A stretch of DNA of 64,000 bases from Kiloniella laminariae (GCF_027214005.1 NZ_JAPWGY010000001.1:186001-250000), one strand, 5' to 3'. Shown: positions 9,290 through 18,667, counted from the first letter of the stretch. A program made the numbers and translations. The notes: generated from the letters alone by a model not told the origin.

Positions 9290-10099
9290 CTAGCTTTCCG
9301 GTCGATTGATATTTTCTGGCAGCGGAATTGTATCCTTGATAAATCCAACCTTGCCGATACCGGGTAATCGCAGGGCAAGGTTGTCTGGGTCAAGGCCAAA
9401 GCCCAGCCCAAGCAGATTTATTTCCAAGCCCTCAGCCTTTGAGGCAATTGCACCGATCAGACCGAAGAAAGAAACCTGTATACCCGTATTGCTGGGGGCC
9501 ATGGCAACAAAATGATTGCTGCTGTCGAGATAGTCTTTACCAATGGCCGTAGGGGGAAGGTCGACTGTCATCTCGGGGATACGCCTGAGGACAAAAGCGG
9601 TAAAGGTATTGGAGTTGGGCCCCGGCCAGGCTTCGTACTCATCAGGATAGGGGTATTGCCGGGCGGCCTCCAGAATTGCCGGGATCATGTTTTCTGCAGC
9701 AGAGCCATGTAACTCGTAATAGAGCTCTGGTCTGGAGCCAAACCAGTTTCGATCCGGCCAGCCGACGGTGGCAGCGGTGACAGGCAGGCCACGCCGTTTG
9801 CGCCAGCCGATGACTTCCAGTCTTGTGTAATTTTTTGCATTTTCCGGTTTGACCGCGATCCATGTATGGACGGCAAAGGCGCCGCGCCAGCTGAAGGTCC
9901 GCGCGCCATAAACCTGAACGATAGCCTGGGGCGTTGTCGCTGGGTCTGGCGCAAGACCGCTGCGATCATGGTTGGCTTTGCCCCAGGGCGTGGAAAGATC
10001 AATTTCATCCGAGGAGACGACAAAAATCGGCCCGATCAGCAACAACATCAGGGTGATTGCCACAACGCCGAGGCATTTAAAGAAAGAAGATATCATCAT
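9290..10099 (-). CDS. DUF3750 family protein of unknown function
   Basis: The 269-residue protein starts with one hydrophobic helix (CLGVVAITLMLLLIGPIFVV) that should be a signal anchor or signal peptide. The rest matches my memory of DUF3750: the segments FAVHTWIAVKP, RPELYYELHG, WPGPNSNTF and DLPPTAIGKDYL are all strongly conserved in that family. The PNSNTF and HTWI segments resemble those of papain-like NlpC/P60-type folds, but no function is established to my knowledge. I chose the ATG at 10099 because AGGAGG lies nine bases upstream; the longer frame from 10168 is disfavoured. It stands alone on the minus strand. Confidence 0.8.
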   Translation of the reverse strand: MMISSFFKCLGVVAITLMLLLIGPIFVVSSDEIDLSTPWGKANHDRSGLAPDPATTPQAIVQVYGARTFSWRGAFAVHTWIAVKPENAKNYTRLEVIGWRKRRGLPVTAATVGWPDRNWFGSRPELYYELHGSAAENMIPAILEAARQYPYPDEYEAWPGPNSNTFTAFVLRRIPEMTVDLPPTAIGKDYLDSSNHFVAMAPSNTGIQVSFFGLIGAIASKAEGLEINLLGLGFGLDPDNLALRLPGIGKVGFIKDTIPLPENINRPES

Positions 10100-10237
10100 C
10101 TTTTCATGCCTCCTGAATAAGGCAGCCTGATGGCAGAAAAAAGCCGATCTGGCTAAGGTCTGGATCAAAGGGGACAGAAAAGGCAGCGCTTTCCTGGATT
10201 TGGGGGGAAAGGGGTGCCTCTTGCTGTTTTTTGTTTG

Positions 10238-11122
10238 CTAGCCCAGTTTCTCAGTGAAGAATTCTATGGTCCGCTTCCAGGCAAGCTCAGCAGCTGCTTC
10301 GTCGTATCTGGGGGTGGTGTCGTTGTGGAAACCGTGATTGACCCCTTCATAAATATGCGCTGTGTAGTCCTTGCCGTTTTCTTTCAAGGCTGCTTCATAG
10401 GCAGGCCAGCCCTCGTTGACACGGGTGTCCAGCTCTGCATAGTGCAGCAACAGGGGAGCCTGGATTTTTGCTGTTTCCTCTGTGCTTACCTGGCGTCCGT
10501 AGAAAGGTACGCTGGCACTCATGTCGGGCAGGTGGACAGCCATCTTGTTACAGACGCCCCCGCCATAGCAGAAACCAACTGCGCCAACCTTGCCATTGGA
10601 GTTTTTGTCTGCTTTCAGAAAGTTGTAGGCGGCGATGAAATCTTCGGTGAGTTTATCTGAATCGAGCTGCTTCTGGAGCTCCTTGCCCGCTTCATCTGTG
10701 CCTGGGTAACCGCCCAGAGGGGTGAGGCCATCCGGCGCGAGGGCCGTGAAGCCTGCGATCGCCACGCGTCTTGCGACATCTGCGATATAGGGGTTAAGCC
10801 CGCGGTTTTCGTGGATGACAACGACACTGCCGCGTTTGCCCCCCTCAACCGGACGAACCAGATAACCTTTGATTTTTCCGTGCCCATCCGGAGATTCATA
10901 TTCAATCGTTTCGGCTGTGATCCTCGGATCGTTTTCCTCTACCTGTTTTGCCAGGGCATAGTCAGGCGAAAGGGATTTGAGCAAGGCAGCACCCGTGAGT
11001 CCGCCGACAGAGTATTTTACCGCCCTTTCCATGAATTCCCGGCGGCCAATAAGGCCATGGGCGTAGTGGTCATAAAGATTGAGCAGTTCCTGGTTGAAAT
11101 CGCTGGCTTTTTTGCGGGTCAT
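10238..11122 (-). CDS. Dienelactone hydrolase family protein, possibly Tat-exported
   Basis: The 294-residue alpha/beta hydrolase carries the Cys-Asp-His triad of dienelactone hydrolases: Cys185 in GFCYGG, Asp232 in AELDTR and His263 in VNHGFH. The first 60 residues contain a twin arginine (GRREFM, 26-31) followed by a hydrophobic stretch (GLTGAALL), which may be a Tat signal, as in the YghX-like branch. Known family members hydrolyse cyclic lactones or small esters; the physiological substrate here is unknown. It is flanked by short intergenic regions on the same strand and seems to be its own unit. Confidence 0.86.
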   Translation of the reverse strand: MTRKKASDFNQELLNLYDHYAHGLIGRREFMERAVKYSVGGLTGAALLKSLSPDYALAKQVEENDPRITAETIEYESPDGHGKIKGYLVRPVEGGKRGSVVVIHENRGLNPYIADVARRVAIAGFTALAPDGLTPLGGYPGTDEAGKELQKQLDSDKLTEDFIAAYNFLKADKNSNGKVGAVGFCYGGGVCNKMAVHLPDMSASVPFYGRQVSTEETAKIQAPLLLHYAELDTRVNEGWPAYEAALKENGKDYTAHIYEGVNHGFHNDTTPRYDEAAAELAWKRTIEFFTEKLG

Positions 11123-11225
11123 TTCGGATCTTCCTTATATCAAAATGATTATAATAAGGCGTACAGAAATACTTGGCCTGTTTATAATACAGGTTGTTGC
11201 GCCGGGCTGTTTTCATCGGATTGTT

Positions 11226-11252
11226 TTCCCCGGATCCTTGTTCGTCGGGGAA
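11226..11252 (-). terminator. Weak hairpin after the DUF2161 gene
   Basis: A 7-bp inverted repeat TTCCCCG (11226-11232) / CGGGGAA (11246-11252) sits just past the DUF2161 stop codon on the minus strand. There is no clear U-tract, so it may be only a weak or Rho-assisted terminator, or an mRNA end-protecting hairpin. Confidence 0.3.
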
Positions 11253-11256
11253 CAGT

Positions 11257-11952
11257 TTAGCTCAATGCGTCGAGGACATCAGAAAAAATTGTCAGGGCTT
11301 CTTCACCTTTTGGTGAAAGGCCGTAGATGCCACGGTCTGTGCGTTGGAACCAGCCGTAAACATCGCGTTGCAGGATGGCGGAGGCTTTTTCGACAGCTGT
11401 ATTTTTTCGGATATCCGCTACTTTGGCTGTCCCCTGCTGCTTGATAAAGGCAGCGCACCGCAGGGCATCCTGCCGATAGGCCGTGATAATCGGGCGCTGG
11501 TTGCTGCCACCAAGATTTGGATCTCCAACCCTTCGCTCAAATTCCTGAAGTAACAAACTGCTTCGACGTTTGTTTTTTCTCGGAACATAGGGGGCGGGGT
11601 CCTGATGCACGACGACATCCGGGCTGCGGTTTTCACTAATGCGAACGGTGATCAGTCCCAGTCCAAGTCGGCGGCAAAGTCTGATGATGTCTTTTTTGTA
11701 ACGAAACCAGAGGTTATTTTTTGTGAGGCGATGTGGAACGGCAAAAGCGAGATAGACATCGTCGCTCAAACTTTGTCGCTCAATGCCCTGTAAAAACAGG
11801 GGGAGTGTAATTCCGGTTTTTATTTCAATCACCACCGGAGGTTCATCGCCACGACGGGCGACCACATCGCAGCCCCGGATTTCCGACTTTACCTCATAAC
11901 CCTGGCGTTCAAGATAGGCTTTGAGAGGCGGGTAGAGGTCAGTTTCGCGCAA
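11257..11952 (-). CDS. DUF2161 family protein with PD-(D/E)XK phosphodiesterase fold
   Basis: The 231-residue protein shows the restriction-endonuclease-like motif near its N-terminus: Asp29 in GCDVVA and E43-x-K45 in VIEIKTG. This, with the KAYLERQGYEV helix before it, matches the DUF2161 group of putative phosphodiesterases. The C-terminal part (about 150-231) looks like a winged-helix or DNA-binding module (AKVADIRKNTAVEKAS, GIYGLSPKGEEAL). Activity on nucleic acid is predicted from the fold only. No methyltransferase, toxin or defence partner lies nearby. The start has no strong ribosome site. Confidence 0.8.
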   Translation of the reverse strand: MRETDLYPPLKAYLERQGYEVKSEIRGCDVVARRGDEPPVVIEIKTGITLPLFLQGIERQSLSDDVYLAFAVPHRLTKNNLWFRYKKDIIRLCRRLGLGLITVRISENRSPDVVVHQDPAPYVPRKNKRRSSLLLQEFERRVGDPNLGGSNQRPIITAYRQDALRCAAFIKQQGTAKVADIRKNTAVEKASAILQRDVYGWFQRTDRGIYGLSPKGEEALTIFSDVLDALS

Positions 11953-12140
11953 GGCACCGTTCCGGGATAATCAGGGCTCAGATATTTCCTGCGCATCCTG
12001 CCTGTCACCTTGGGCAAGATCAAGGTATCACCGTTTGCCTGCTTGCACTTTACGCCGATCTTCGCCAGCATGAGAGGGTTATCTTATGATCAGATAGTGT
12101 CCAGAAAAATCAGACAAAATTTCCTTAGTGGATGTGCCCT

Positions 12141-13535
12141 ATGACTGTTTTCCCCCGCCTTACACCTGTTTTGCAGGATGCTTTGACTAAACTTCTTGGC
12201 GAGCGCCTGAATCTATCGACAGCAATCTGTGAGCGTCACGGGCAGGGAGAAGCGCATCATCCGGGAATGCCGCCGGAAGCTGTTGCTTTTGCCCGTACGA
12301 CGGAAGAAGTCTCGACTATTATGCAGCTTTGTCATGCCTATGACTGTCCTGTGGTGCCTTTTGGAACAGGAACATCTCTTGAAGGGCATACGGCAGCTGT
12401 TGCTGGTGGACTTTGTCTTGATCTATCCGAGATGGCAGAGATCCTCGAGACGAATGGTGAGGATCTGGATTGCCGGGTTCAGGCCGGTGTTACCCGAAAA
12501 CAGCTCAACCAGTATCTGAGGGATACCGGATTGTTCTTTCCGATCGATCCGGGTGCTGATGCCTCGCTGGGCGGCATGGCGGCGACCCGTGCTTCGGGCA
12601 CAAATGCAGTGCGTTATGGAACCATGCGGGACAATGTCCTGGGCCTGACGGTGGTGCTTGCGGATGGCGAGGTTATCAGGACTGGTGGGCGGGCGCGGAA
12701 ATCTTCTGCTGGTTACGACTTGACCCGGCTGATGGTTGGCTCTGAAGGGACACTGGGAATCATTACCGAGCTTCAGCTCAAGCTATATGACATTCCTGAA
12801 GCTATCTCCTCGGCTGTTTGTTCTTTTGACGATCTGGAAGCCGCGGTCAACACGGTTATGTTGACGATCCAGTCCGGAATTCCTGTGGCGCGGATTGAAT
12901 TACTGGATGCTGTGCAAATGGATGCGGTTAATCGTTATTCAAAGCTTGATTATCCCGTTGCACCGACATTGTTTTTTGAATTCCACGGGTCTGAGGATGC
13001 CGTGAAAGAACAGGCAACACGTGTTGGGGAAATTGCCCAGGAGTACGGAGGGGGTGATTTTCAGTGGGCCAGCCGCCCTGAAGATCGCAACCGGCTCTGG
13101 CAGGCCAGGCACGATGCCTTCTATGCGGCGATTAATCTCAGAGCAGGATGCCGGGGTTGGCCGACAGACGTCTGTGTGCCTGTTTCCCGTCTCGCCGAAG
13201 CAATTCTGGAAACCCGTCGACTGATTGAAGAGGCGCATCTGATTGCGCCGATGGTCGGTCATGTTGGTGACGGGAATTTTCATGTGCTTTTTGTTGTTGA
13301 TACAGACAATCAGGAAGAAATGGCACGGGCAGCAAGGGTGAATACGGCCATGGTCGAGATGGCAATTGATCTTGGTGGGACCTGCACGGGGGAGCATGGT
13401 GTCGGCTTGGGAAAAAGAAAATATCTGGTGAGGGAGCACGGTGAAGGTGCTGTCGGGGTTATGCGTCGGGTAAAAATGGCGCTGGACCCAAAGGGGATAT
13501 TGAACCCGGGAAAGATCTTGCCGGATAGGGAATGA
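12141..13535 (+). CDS. FAD-linked oxidase: D-lactate / glycolate dehydrogenase type
   Basis: The 464-residue protein has an N-terminal PCMH FAD-binding domain (VVPFGTGTSLEGH, then GADASLGGMAATRASG and GSEGTLGIITE) and a C-terminal FAD-oxidase domain with HVGDGNFH, TGEHGVG and LDPKGILNPGKI. This arrangement is typical of cytochrome-linked D-lactate dehydrogenase and GlcD. The histidines in HVGDGNFH are part of the metal site in characterised relatives. It should oxidise a D-2-hydroxy acid and reduce a quinone or cytochrome. Absence of glcE and glcF beside it favours the single-subunit D-lactate form. An in-frame ATG three codons upstream (12132) is possible. Confidence 0.87.
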   Translation: MTVFPRLTPVLQDALTKLLGERLNLSTAICERHGQGEAHHPGMPPEAVAFARTTEEVSTIMQLCHAYDCPVVPFGTGTSLEGHTAAVAGGLCLDLSEMAEILETNGEDLDCRVQAGVTRKQLNQYLRDTGLFFPIDPGADASLGGMAATRASGTNAVRYGTMRDNVLGLTVVLADGEVIRTGGRARKSSAGYDLTRLMVGSEGTLGIITELQLKLYDIPEAISSAVCSFDDLEAAVNTVMLTIQSGIPVARIELLDAVQMDAVNRYSKLDYPVAPTLFFEFHGSEDAVKEQATRVGEIAQEYGGGDFQWASRPEDRNRLWQARHDAFYAAINLRAGCRGWPTDVCVPVSRLAEAILETRRLIEEAHLIAPMVGHVGDGNFHVLFVVDTDNQEEMARAARVNTAMVEMAIDLGGTCTGEHGVGLGKRKYLVREHGEGAVGVMRRVKMALDPKGILNPGKILPDRE

Positions 13536-14121
13536 ACATAAAGGTCGGACTTAATTCTGCACTGCGATTCTCAGTTCACGGCTGTAACTCTTTTGGGGAG
13601 CTATCGTGAGAGTGGCGGTAATGCTGGGGTGTAACTTATTTTATTTTACATAGGTTCGTTTCAAAAGTTGATTGTGTCGCAGATCGATAAAATTTTGGTC
13701 GATTTGTCTCAATTATTCATGTTAATGTCACATCCGTTCATGACACTTGCGAGAACATCGGTCATCGTGAGAGTGGTTATGGCAGTACTAAGTCGATTAA
13801 GGATCAGATCAGCTCTCGCAAAGAAGGGCGGTCGCTATGAAAGCCCGAACAGAGGCTGACGGTTTTTATTCGATTAAAGAATTATAAAAACATGCGCGAC
13901 CTCGAAGTCGCGCTGACTTATGGAGGCAGGTCATGAGCAGGTTTATTTTTTCCAAGATCCAGCCTTAAAAAAGACGAGTTTTAGGAACGCTTTTCCTGAA
14001 AAACTGTGCCCTGTGTTTTTGGCGGCGCTTGATTTTAAAGGAATAAGTGTTTCTAATGGTGTGCAATTAATAATTCGCGCACTGCGAGCTAATTTTGAAC
14101 AGGTAGCGAGGCGAAAGCGCA
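13536..14121. promoter_or_regulatory. Leader region of the ABC importer operon, with repeated motif
   Basis: I see no convincing gene in these 586 bases; the short open frames here lack family features. The 13-mer ATCGTGAGAGTGG occurs twice in direct orientation, at 13603-13615 and 13764-13776. A perfect hairpin follows at 13894-13913 (GCGCGAC, loop of six, GTCGCGC) with no U-tract. These may be operator or leader RNA elements for the transporter genes, whose first start codon is at 14122. The assignment is inference from position. Confidence 0.4.
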
Positions 14122-15219
14122 ATGACGAGTCCCGTATCCAGCGAGGCGTTTGTGCGCTTTGATGGGGTCCAAAAGAGTTACGACGGCGTCAATCTGGTTG
14201 TTAAAGACCTGAATGTCGATATCCCACGAGGCGAATTCCTAACGATGCTTGGCCCTTCCGGGTCTGGCAAAACGACTTCACTGATGATGCTTGCCGGATT
14301 TGAAACCGCAACACATGGTGACATCTTTCTCAACGGCCGATCCATTAATAATGTGGCACCTCATAAAAGAGGTATCGGCATGGTGTTCCAGAACTACGCC
14401 TTGTTCCCCCACATGACAGTTGCTGAAAATCTGGCGTTTCCGCTTCAGGTGCGCAAGATGGGCAAGGCCGAGGTTAAGGAACGCGTTCAAAAAGCGCTTG
14501 ATATGGTCGAGCTGGGTGTGTTCGGCAACCGCCGTCCAGCGCAGCTTTCCGGTGGACAGCAACAGCGCGTGGCTGTGGCTCGTGCACTGGTCTTTGAACC
14601 GGATCTGGTGCTGATGGATGAGCCTCTTGGGGCACTTGATAAAAATCTGCGTGAACAGATGCAGTATGAAATCAAGCATATTCATGAGCGTCTGGGTGTA
14701 ACGGTTGTCTATGTGACGCATGATCAGTCCGAAGCCCTGACCATGTCGAACCGGATTGCGGTGTTCGAAGATGGTCGGATCCAGCAACTGGCACCACCAA
14801 CTGAGCTTTATGAAAAACCCGAGAACGCTTTTGTTGCCCAGTTTATCGGGGAAAACAACACGCTGACAGGCCGGGTTGATGCTGTGGCTGGTGGCATTTG
14901 CGAAGTCGTCCTTGATAATGGCGATCGGGTAAAGGCGCTTGATATCAACACGGATGGTGCTGGTCATGGAACAACCCTGTCCTTGCGCCCGGAACGTGTG
15001 TTCCTCAATCCTGTAGATGGGCAGTGTCAGAACATGTTCTCTGGCCTGGCCGAAGAAGTTATTTATCTTGGTGATCATATCCGCGTCCGCATGAATATCT
15101 GCGGTCATAATGATTTTATCGTCAAGGTTCCAAATTCCTCCGACAAAAAAGGTCTCGCCAAAGGCGACACTATTCCTGTCGGCTGGAGTATTGATGACTG
15201 TCGGGCACTTGATGCCTGA
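14122..15219 (+). CDS. ABC transporter ATP-binding protein, polyamine/opine (PotA/PotG) type
   Basis: The 365-residue ATPase has Walker A GPSGSGKT (44-51), the signature LSGGQQQRVAVA, Walker B VLMDEPLGALD and the H-loop VTHDQSEA. The C-terminal ~120 residues form the TOBE-like regulatory domain found in PotA and related importers. It should energise uptake together with the binding protein and two permeases that follow on the same strand. The length and domain order are normal. The gene is first in the operon after a long leader. Confidence 0.93.
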   Translation: MTSPVSSEAFVRFDGVQKSYDGVNLVVKDLNVDIPRGEFLTMLGPSGSGKTTSLMMLAGFETATHGDIFLNGRSINNVAPHKRGIGMVFQNYALFPHMTVAENLAFPLQVRKMGKAEVKERVQKALDMVELGVFGNRRPAQLSGGQQQRVAVARALVFEPDLVLMDEPLGALDKNLREQMQYEIKHIHERLGVTVVYVTHDQSEALTMSNRIAVFEDGRIQQLAPPTELYEKPENAFVAQFIGENNTLTGRVDAVAGGICEVVLDNGDRVKALDINTDGAGHGTTLSLRPERVFLNPVDGQCQNMFSGLAEEVIYLGDHIRVRMNICGHNDFIVKVPNSSDKKGLAKGDTIPVGWSIDDCRALDA

Positions 15220-15306
15220 CAATCGACCATCTTCTCGCCGGTTTTGGCGGAAGATACCAACGTGTTTTTGACACATGGTCACAAAGCCTTAGGGAGGCAT
15301 ATACGA

Positions 15307-16401
15307 ATGAAGAATAGTTTGAAACTTTCCACTGCAATCATCCTGGGTTCCGTTGCTGTTGCAACGGTTGCTCAGGCTGCTGAAAGCATCACTGTTGTAT
15401 CCTGGGGTGGTGCATACACTGCCAGCCAGCGTGGCGCTTACAGTGATCCTTTCACTGCAAAAACTGGCATTACTGTTCTTGACGAAGACAAGTCCGGAAA
15501 CGCTCTCGCCGGGATGCGTGCCCAGGCTGAAGCTGGTAATGGCACCTGGGATATTGTTGACATCCTCGAAGGCGATGCCCTGACAGCTTGTGACGAAGGC
15601 ATTGCAGAAGAGATCGATTACAACAATGATCTGGAACAGGGTGCAGATGGTTCCGCACCGCTGGACGATTTTGTTGCCGGTTCTTTGACAGGCTGTTTTG
15701 TTCCGACAATCGTATACGCAACTCTTTTTGCGTATAACAACACTGCTTTCCCGGATGGAGCTCCTCAGACAATTGCTGATGTGTTTGATCTTGAAAAGTT
15801 CCCGGGAAAACGCTCGCTGGAGAAAATTCCAGCTGCGAACCTCGAGTGGGCTCTGGTTGCTGATGGTGTTCCTTACGACAAGGTATATGAAGTTCTTGAT
15901 ACACCCGAAGGTGTTGACCGTGCTTTTGCCAAACTTGACACCATCAAGGACTCTGTTATCTGGTGGGAAGCTGGTGCACAGCCACCACAGCTTCTTGCTG
16001 ATGGCGAAGTAACAATCGCTTCTGCATACAATGGCCGTATCTTCAACGCGCAGGTTGTTGAAAACCAGCCGTTCACCATTATCTGGGACGGTCAGATGTT
16101 CGAGCTTGATGGTTGGGTTGTTCCAAAGAACGCACCAAACAAAAAAGCTGCGATGGACTACCTGCGTTTCTCCACAGATACACAGCGCCTTGCTGACCAG
16201 GCGAAATACATCTCCTATGGTCCAGCTCGTAAGTCTTCTGCTCCGTTGATTTCCACACACATTTCTACCGGTGTGGACATGAACCCGCATATGCCAACAA
16301 ATCCAGCCAACTTCAAGACACCAATCAAGAAGGATGCTGCATTCTGGGCAGATAACGGCGATGATCTGAAAGAGCGTTTCAACGCTTGGTTGGCTCAATA
16401 A
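15307..16401 (+). CDS. Periplasmic solute-binding protein, spermidine/putrescine (PotD/PotF) family
   Basis: The 364-residue product starts with a Sec signal peptide (basic n-region, hydrophobic core, cleavage near residue 24 after AQA). The mature protein begins ESITVVSWGGAY, characteristic of the PotD/PotF group that binds polyamines, opines and related cations. I set the start at the ATG at 15307 because AGGGAGG precedes it; an open frame extends further upstream but is not needed. It should capture substrate for the two permeases downstream. Neighbouring sarcosine oxidase genes suggest a methylated amine as ligand, which is inference. A strong stem-loop follows the stop codon. Confidence 0.92.
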   Translation: MKNSLKLSTAIILGSVAVATVAQAAESITVVSWGGAYTASQRGAYSDPFTAKTGITVLDEDKSGNALAGMRAQAEAGNGTWDIVDILEGDALTACDEGIAEEIDYNNDLEQGADGSAPLDDFVAGSLTGCFVPTIVYATLFAYNNTAFPDGAPQTIADVFDLEKFPGKRSLEKIPAANLEWALVADGVPYDKVYEVLDTPEGVDRAFAKLDTIKDSVIWWEAGAQPPQLLADGEVTIASAYNGRIFNAQVVENQPFTIIWDGQMFELDGWVVPKNAPNKKAAMDYLRFSTDTQRLADQAKYISYGPARKSSAPLISTHISTGVDMNPHMPTNPANFKTPIKKDAAFWADNGDDLKERFNAWLAQ

Positions 16402-16413
16402 GCCAGTTTACGG

Positions 16414-16435
16414 GAGGGAGCCTTCGGGCTCCCTC
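16414..16435 (+). terminator. UUCG-capped stem-loop between binding-protein and permease genes
   Basis: A perfect 9-bp stem GAGGGAGCC / GGCTCCCTC closed by a TTCG tetraloop lies 12 bases after the binding-protein stop. No U-tract follows, so it is likely an attenuating or mRNA 3'-stabilising structure. Such elements commonly make the binding protein more abundant than the membrane subunits. Confidence 0.6.
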
Positions 16436-16553
16436 AACCGTATTATACAAGACAGCTGATTTAATGATTCCTGATATCTGTCAGGAGAAAAAAACCTTGT
16501 ACAGACCCTTTATATAAGAGGGTTTGCAAACGAGGTGCGTCTGGGAAAAATTC

Positions 16554-17813
16554 ATGGCAATAACAGTCGATGCCTCGGGTGATCTGAGCCCGGAAGAACA
16601 GAAGAGACTCAAGGCTGACCTACATCGTTCCCTCTTTCGGAACAAGGTTAGAGCGTGCCTGCTCGTAGCTCCTCTTGTCGTGTTTATTTTGGTAACTTTT
16701 GTCGCGCCGATTGGCAACATGCTGATCCGGAGTGTGGAAGATCCTCAAGTCAACGAATACATGCCTTTGACTTCTGCAGCCCTTCAGGATTGGGATGGTC
16801 AAGAGCTGCCAGACGAAGCGATATTTGCCGCGCTAGCTCAGGACCTGATTGCGGGTCGAGAGAGCAAGGAAATTGGTAAGGCTGCCACGCGCTTGAATTA
16901 CGAGAGCAGTGGCATGCGCAGTCTGATCATGGGATCAGCGCGAAAGATTTCCCGTATAGAACCGCCATATAAAGAAGCGCTAATCGAGGCCGATAAAGAC
17001 TGGGCTGATATTGATAACTGGAAAGTTATCAAACGCTTAAGTTCTCCTTACACGACGTCTTATTATGTAGCTGCGCTCGACATGGAAACCTCCCCTGATG
17101 GTGAAGTGTCTTTTGTGCCGGAAAACCAGCAGATTTATCTGAAGCTGTTTTGGCGCACGCTGTGGATGTCCATGCTGATCACAGCTATGACGGTTCTTTT
17201 GGGCTATCCGGTTTCCTACTTCCTTGCATCTTTGCCGGTCAAAAAAGCAAACGTTCTGATGATTCTGGTGCTGCTGCCGTTCTGGACATCACTTCTGGTC
17301 AGAACAAGCTCCTGGATTGCGATGTTGCAATCCCAAGGTATCTTGAATGATTTGCTGGTCTGGCTGGGTATCATTGCGGATGAACAGCGGCTGCAGATGA
17401 TCTATAATGCTTTGGGAACCGTGATTGCGATGACCCATATCCTGTTGCCCTTCATGATCCTGCCGCTTTACTCTGTAATGAAAACAGTACCTCCGAGTTA
17501 TCTGAGAGCAGCCCGATCACTGGGCGCTAATCCTTGGACGGCTTTCTGGCAGGTCTATTTACCCCAAACGATACCGGGGATTTCTGCTGGGGCCATTCTG
17601 GTTTTCATTCTTGCCATCGGGTATTACATCACTCCGGCTCTGGTTGGTGGCCAGTCCGGACAGTTTATCGGTAACCTGATCGCCTATCATATGCAGGGCT
17701 CTCTGAACTGGGGAATGGCTGCGGCTCTGGGTGTGATGCTATTGGTTCTGGTGATGGGTATCTATGGTCTCTATAGCCGCTTTGTCGGTGTTAACAACGT
17801 CAAGCTGGGGTAA
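16554..17813 (+). CDS. ABC transporter permease, PotB type with large periplasmic insertion
   Basis: The 419-residue protein has a first membrane helix at about 36-57, then roughly 135 residues without membrane segments, then five helices of the BPD_transp_1 domain from about residue 200. The EAA loop that contacts the ATPase is YLRAARSLGANPW. Typical PotB-like permeases are near 290 residues, so the extra length is the soluble region after TM1, which should lie in the periplasm. Similar long permeases occur in alphaproteobacterial opine/polyamine-type importers as I recall. The ATG at 16554 is preferred over a TTG at 16524. Confidence 0.9.
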   Translation: MAITVDASGDLSPEEQKRLKADLHRSLFRNKVRACLLVAPLVVFILVTFVAPIGNMLIRSVEDPQVNEYMPLTSAALQDWDGQELPDEAIFAALAQDLIAGRESKEIGKAATRLNYESSGMRSLIMGSARKISRIEPPYKEALIEADKDWADIDNWKVIKRLSSPYTTSYYVAALDMETSPDGEVSFVPENQQIYLKLFWRTLWMSMLITAMTVLLGYPVSYFLASLPVKKANVLMILVLLPFWTSLLVRTSSWIAMLQSQGILNDLLVWLGIIADEQRLQMIYNALGTVIAMTHILLPFMILPLYSVMKTVPPSYLRAARSLGANPWTAFWQVYLPQTIPGISAGAILVFILAIGYYITPALVGGQSGQFIGNLIAYHMQGSLNWGMAAALGVMLLVLVMGIYGLYSRFVGVNNVKLG

Positions 17814-17818
17814 GAGAT

Positions 17819-18667
17819 ATGGCTGTTCCTTCCTATGCTGGCCCACTCGAACGTACATGGTATTATGCCTTTCGCGTTTTCTGTGCGGCCGTGTTTATTT
17901 TTCTGATTGCGCCGATCCTTGTGATTGTACCGCTGTCGTTTAATGCTGAACCCTATTTCAGCTTTACCCAGGGGATGTTGACCCTCGATCCTGATGCTTA
18001 CTCAACCCGTTGGTATGAGGAATTTCTCACCAGTGACCGCTGGCTGGAATCAATCAAGAACTCTGTCATTGTCGCTTTCTTCTCCACGTTTCTTGCTGCC
18101 TCTCTTGGGACACTTGCGGCTTTGGGGTTGAGTCGTTCTGAGCTACCTTACAAGGGCCTTATTATGGGGCTTTTGATTTCCCCGATGATCGTGCCGTTGA
18201 TTATCGCTGCTGCAGGGATGTTCTTTTTCTATTCCTCGCTGGGGATTTCCCAGAGCTATCTGGGACTTATTCTTGCGCACACTGCGTTGGGAACGCCGTT
18301 TGTTGTTATCACGGTGACAGCAACACTCAGCGGGTTTGATCACAATCTGGTCAAAGCTGCGGCCAATCTGGGCGCGACACCGACCTATACCTTCTTCAAG
18401 ATCACCATGCCGCTGATTATGACGGGCGTGATTTCAGGGGCGCTTTTTGCCCTGATGACATCTTTTGATGAAGTTATCGTGGCGATCTTTATTGCCGGGG
18501 TCGAGCAACGGACCATTCCAATGCAGATGTGGTCCGGTATTCGCGAGCAGATCAGCCCGACCATTCTCGCCGTTGCGACCATTCTGATTACCTTTTCGGT
18601 TATTATGCTGGCAACAGTGGAGATCTTGCGTCGTCGTTCAGACCGCATCCGCGGGATTATTTCCTGA
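17819..18667 (+). CDS. ABC transporter permease, PotC type
   Basis: The 282-residue membrane protein has about six helices and the EAA loop LVKAAANLGATPTYTFFKITMP. It pairs with the preceding permease to form the channel. It starts five bases after the upstream stop codon, so translation is probably coupled. Residues PILVIVPLSFNAEPYFSF after the first helix match the PotC/PotI group. A strong palindromic terminator follows about 35 bases downstream. Confidence 0.93.
   Translation: MAVPSYAGPLERTWYYAFRVFCAAVFIFLIAPILVIVPLSFNAEPYFSFTQGMLTLDPDAYSTRWYEEFLTSDRWLESIKNSVIVAFFSTFLAASLGTLAALGLSRSELPYKGLIMGLLISPMIVPLIIAAAGMFFFYSSLGISQSYLGLILAHTALGTPFVVITVTATLSGFDHNLVKAAANLGATPTYTFFKITMPLIMTGVISGALFALMTSFDEVIVAIFIAGVEQRTIPMQMWSGIREQISPTILAVATILITFSVIMLATVEILRRRSDRIRGIIS

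Noticed and set aside
11257-11952. DUF2161 protein as part of a defence or restriction system
   Set aside because: No methyltransferase, helicase or other defence gene is adjacent; the nuclease-like fold alone is insufficient.
13668-13859. 63-codon frame in the importer leader
   Set aside because: No ribosome site, no recognisable family, and it overlaps the repeated regulatory motif.
13920-14162. 80-codon frame overlapping the start of the ATPase gene
   Set aside because: Ends inside the ATPase gene and shows no conserved features.
14278-15282. Minus-strand open frame antisense to the ABC ATPase
   Set aside because: The plus frame has all ABC motifs; the antisense has none.
15289-16398. 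Minus-strand open frame antisense to the binding-protein gene
   Set aside because: Shadow of a clear PotD-type gene with signal peptide; Cys-rich nonsense translation.
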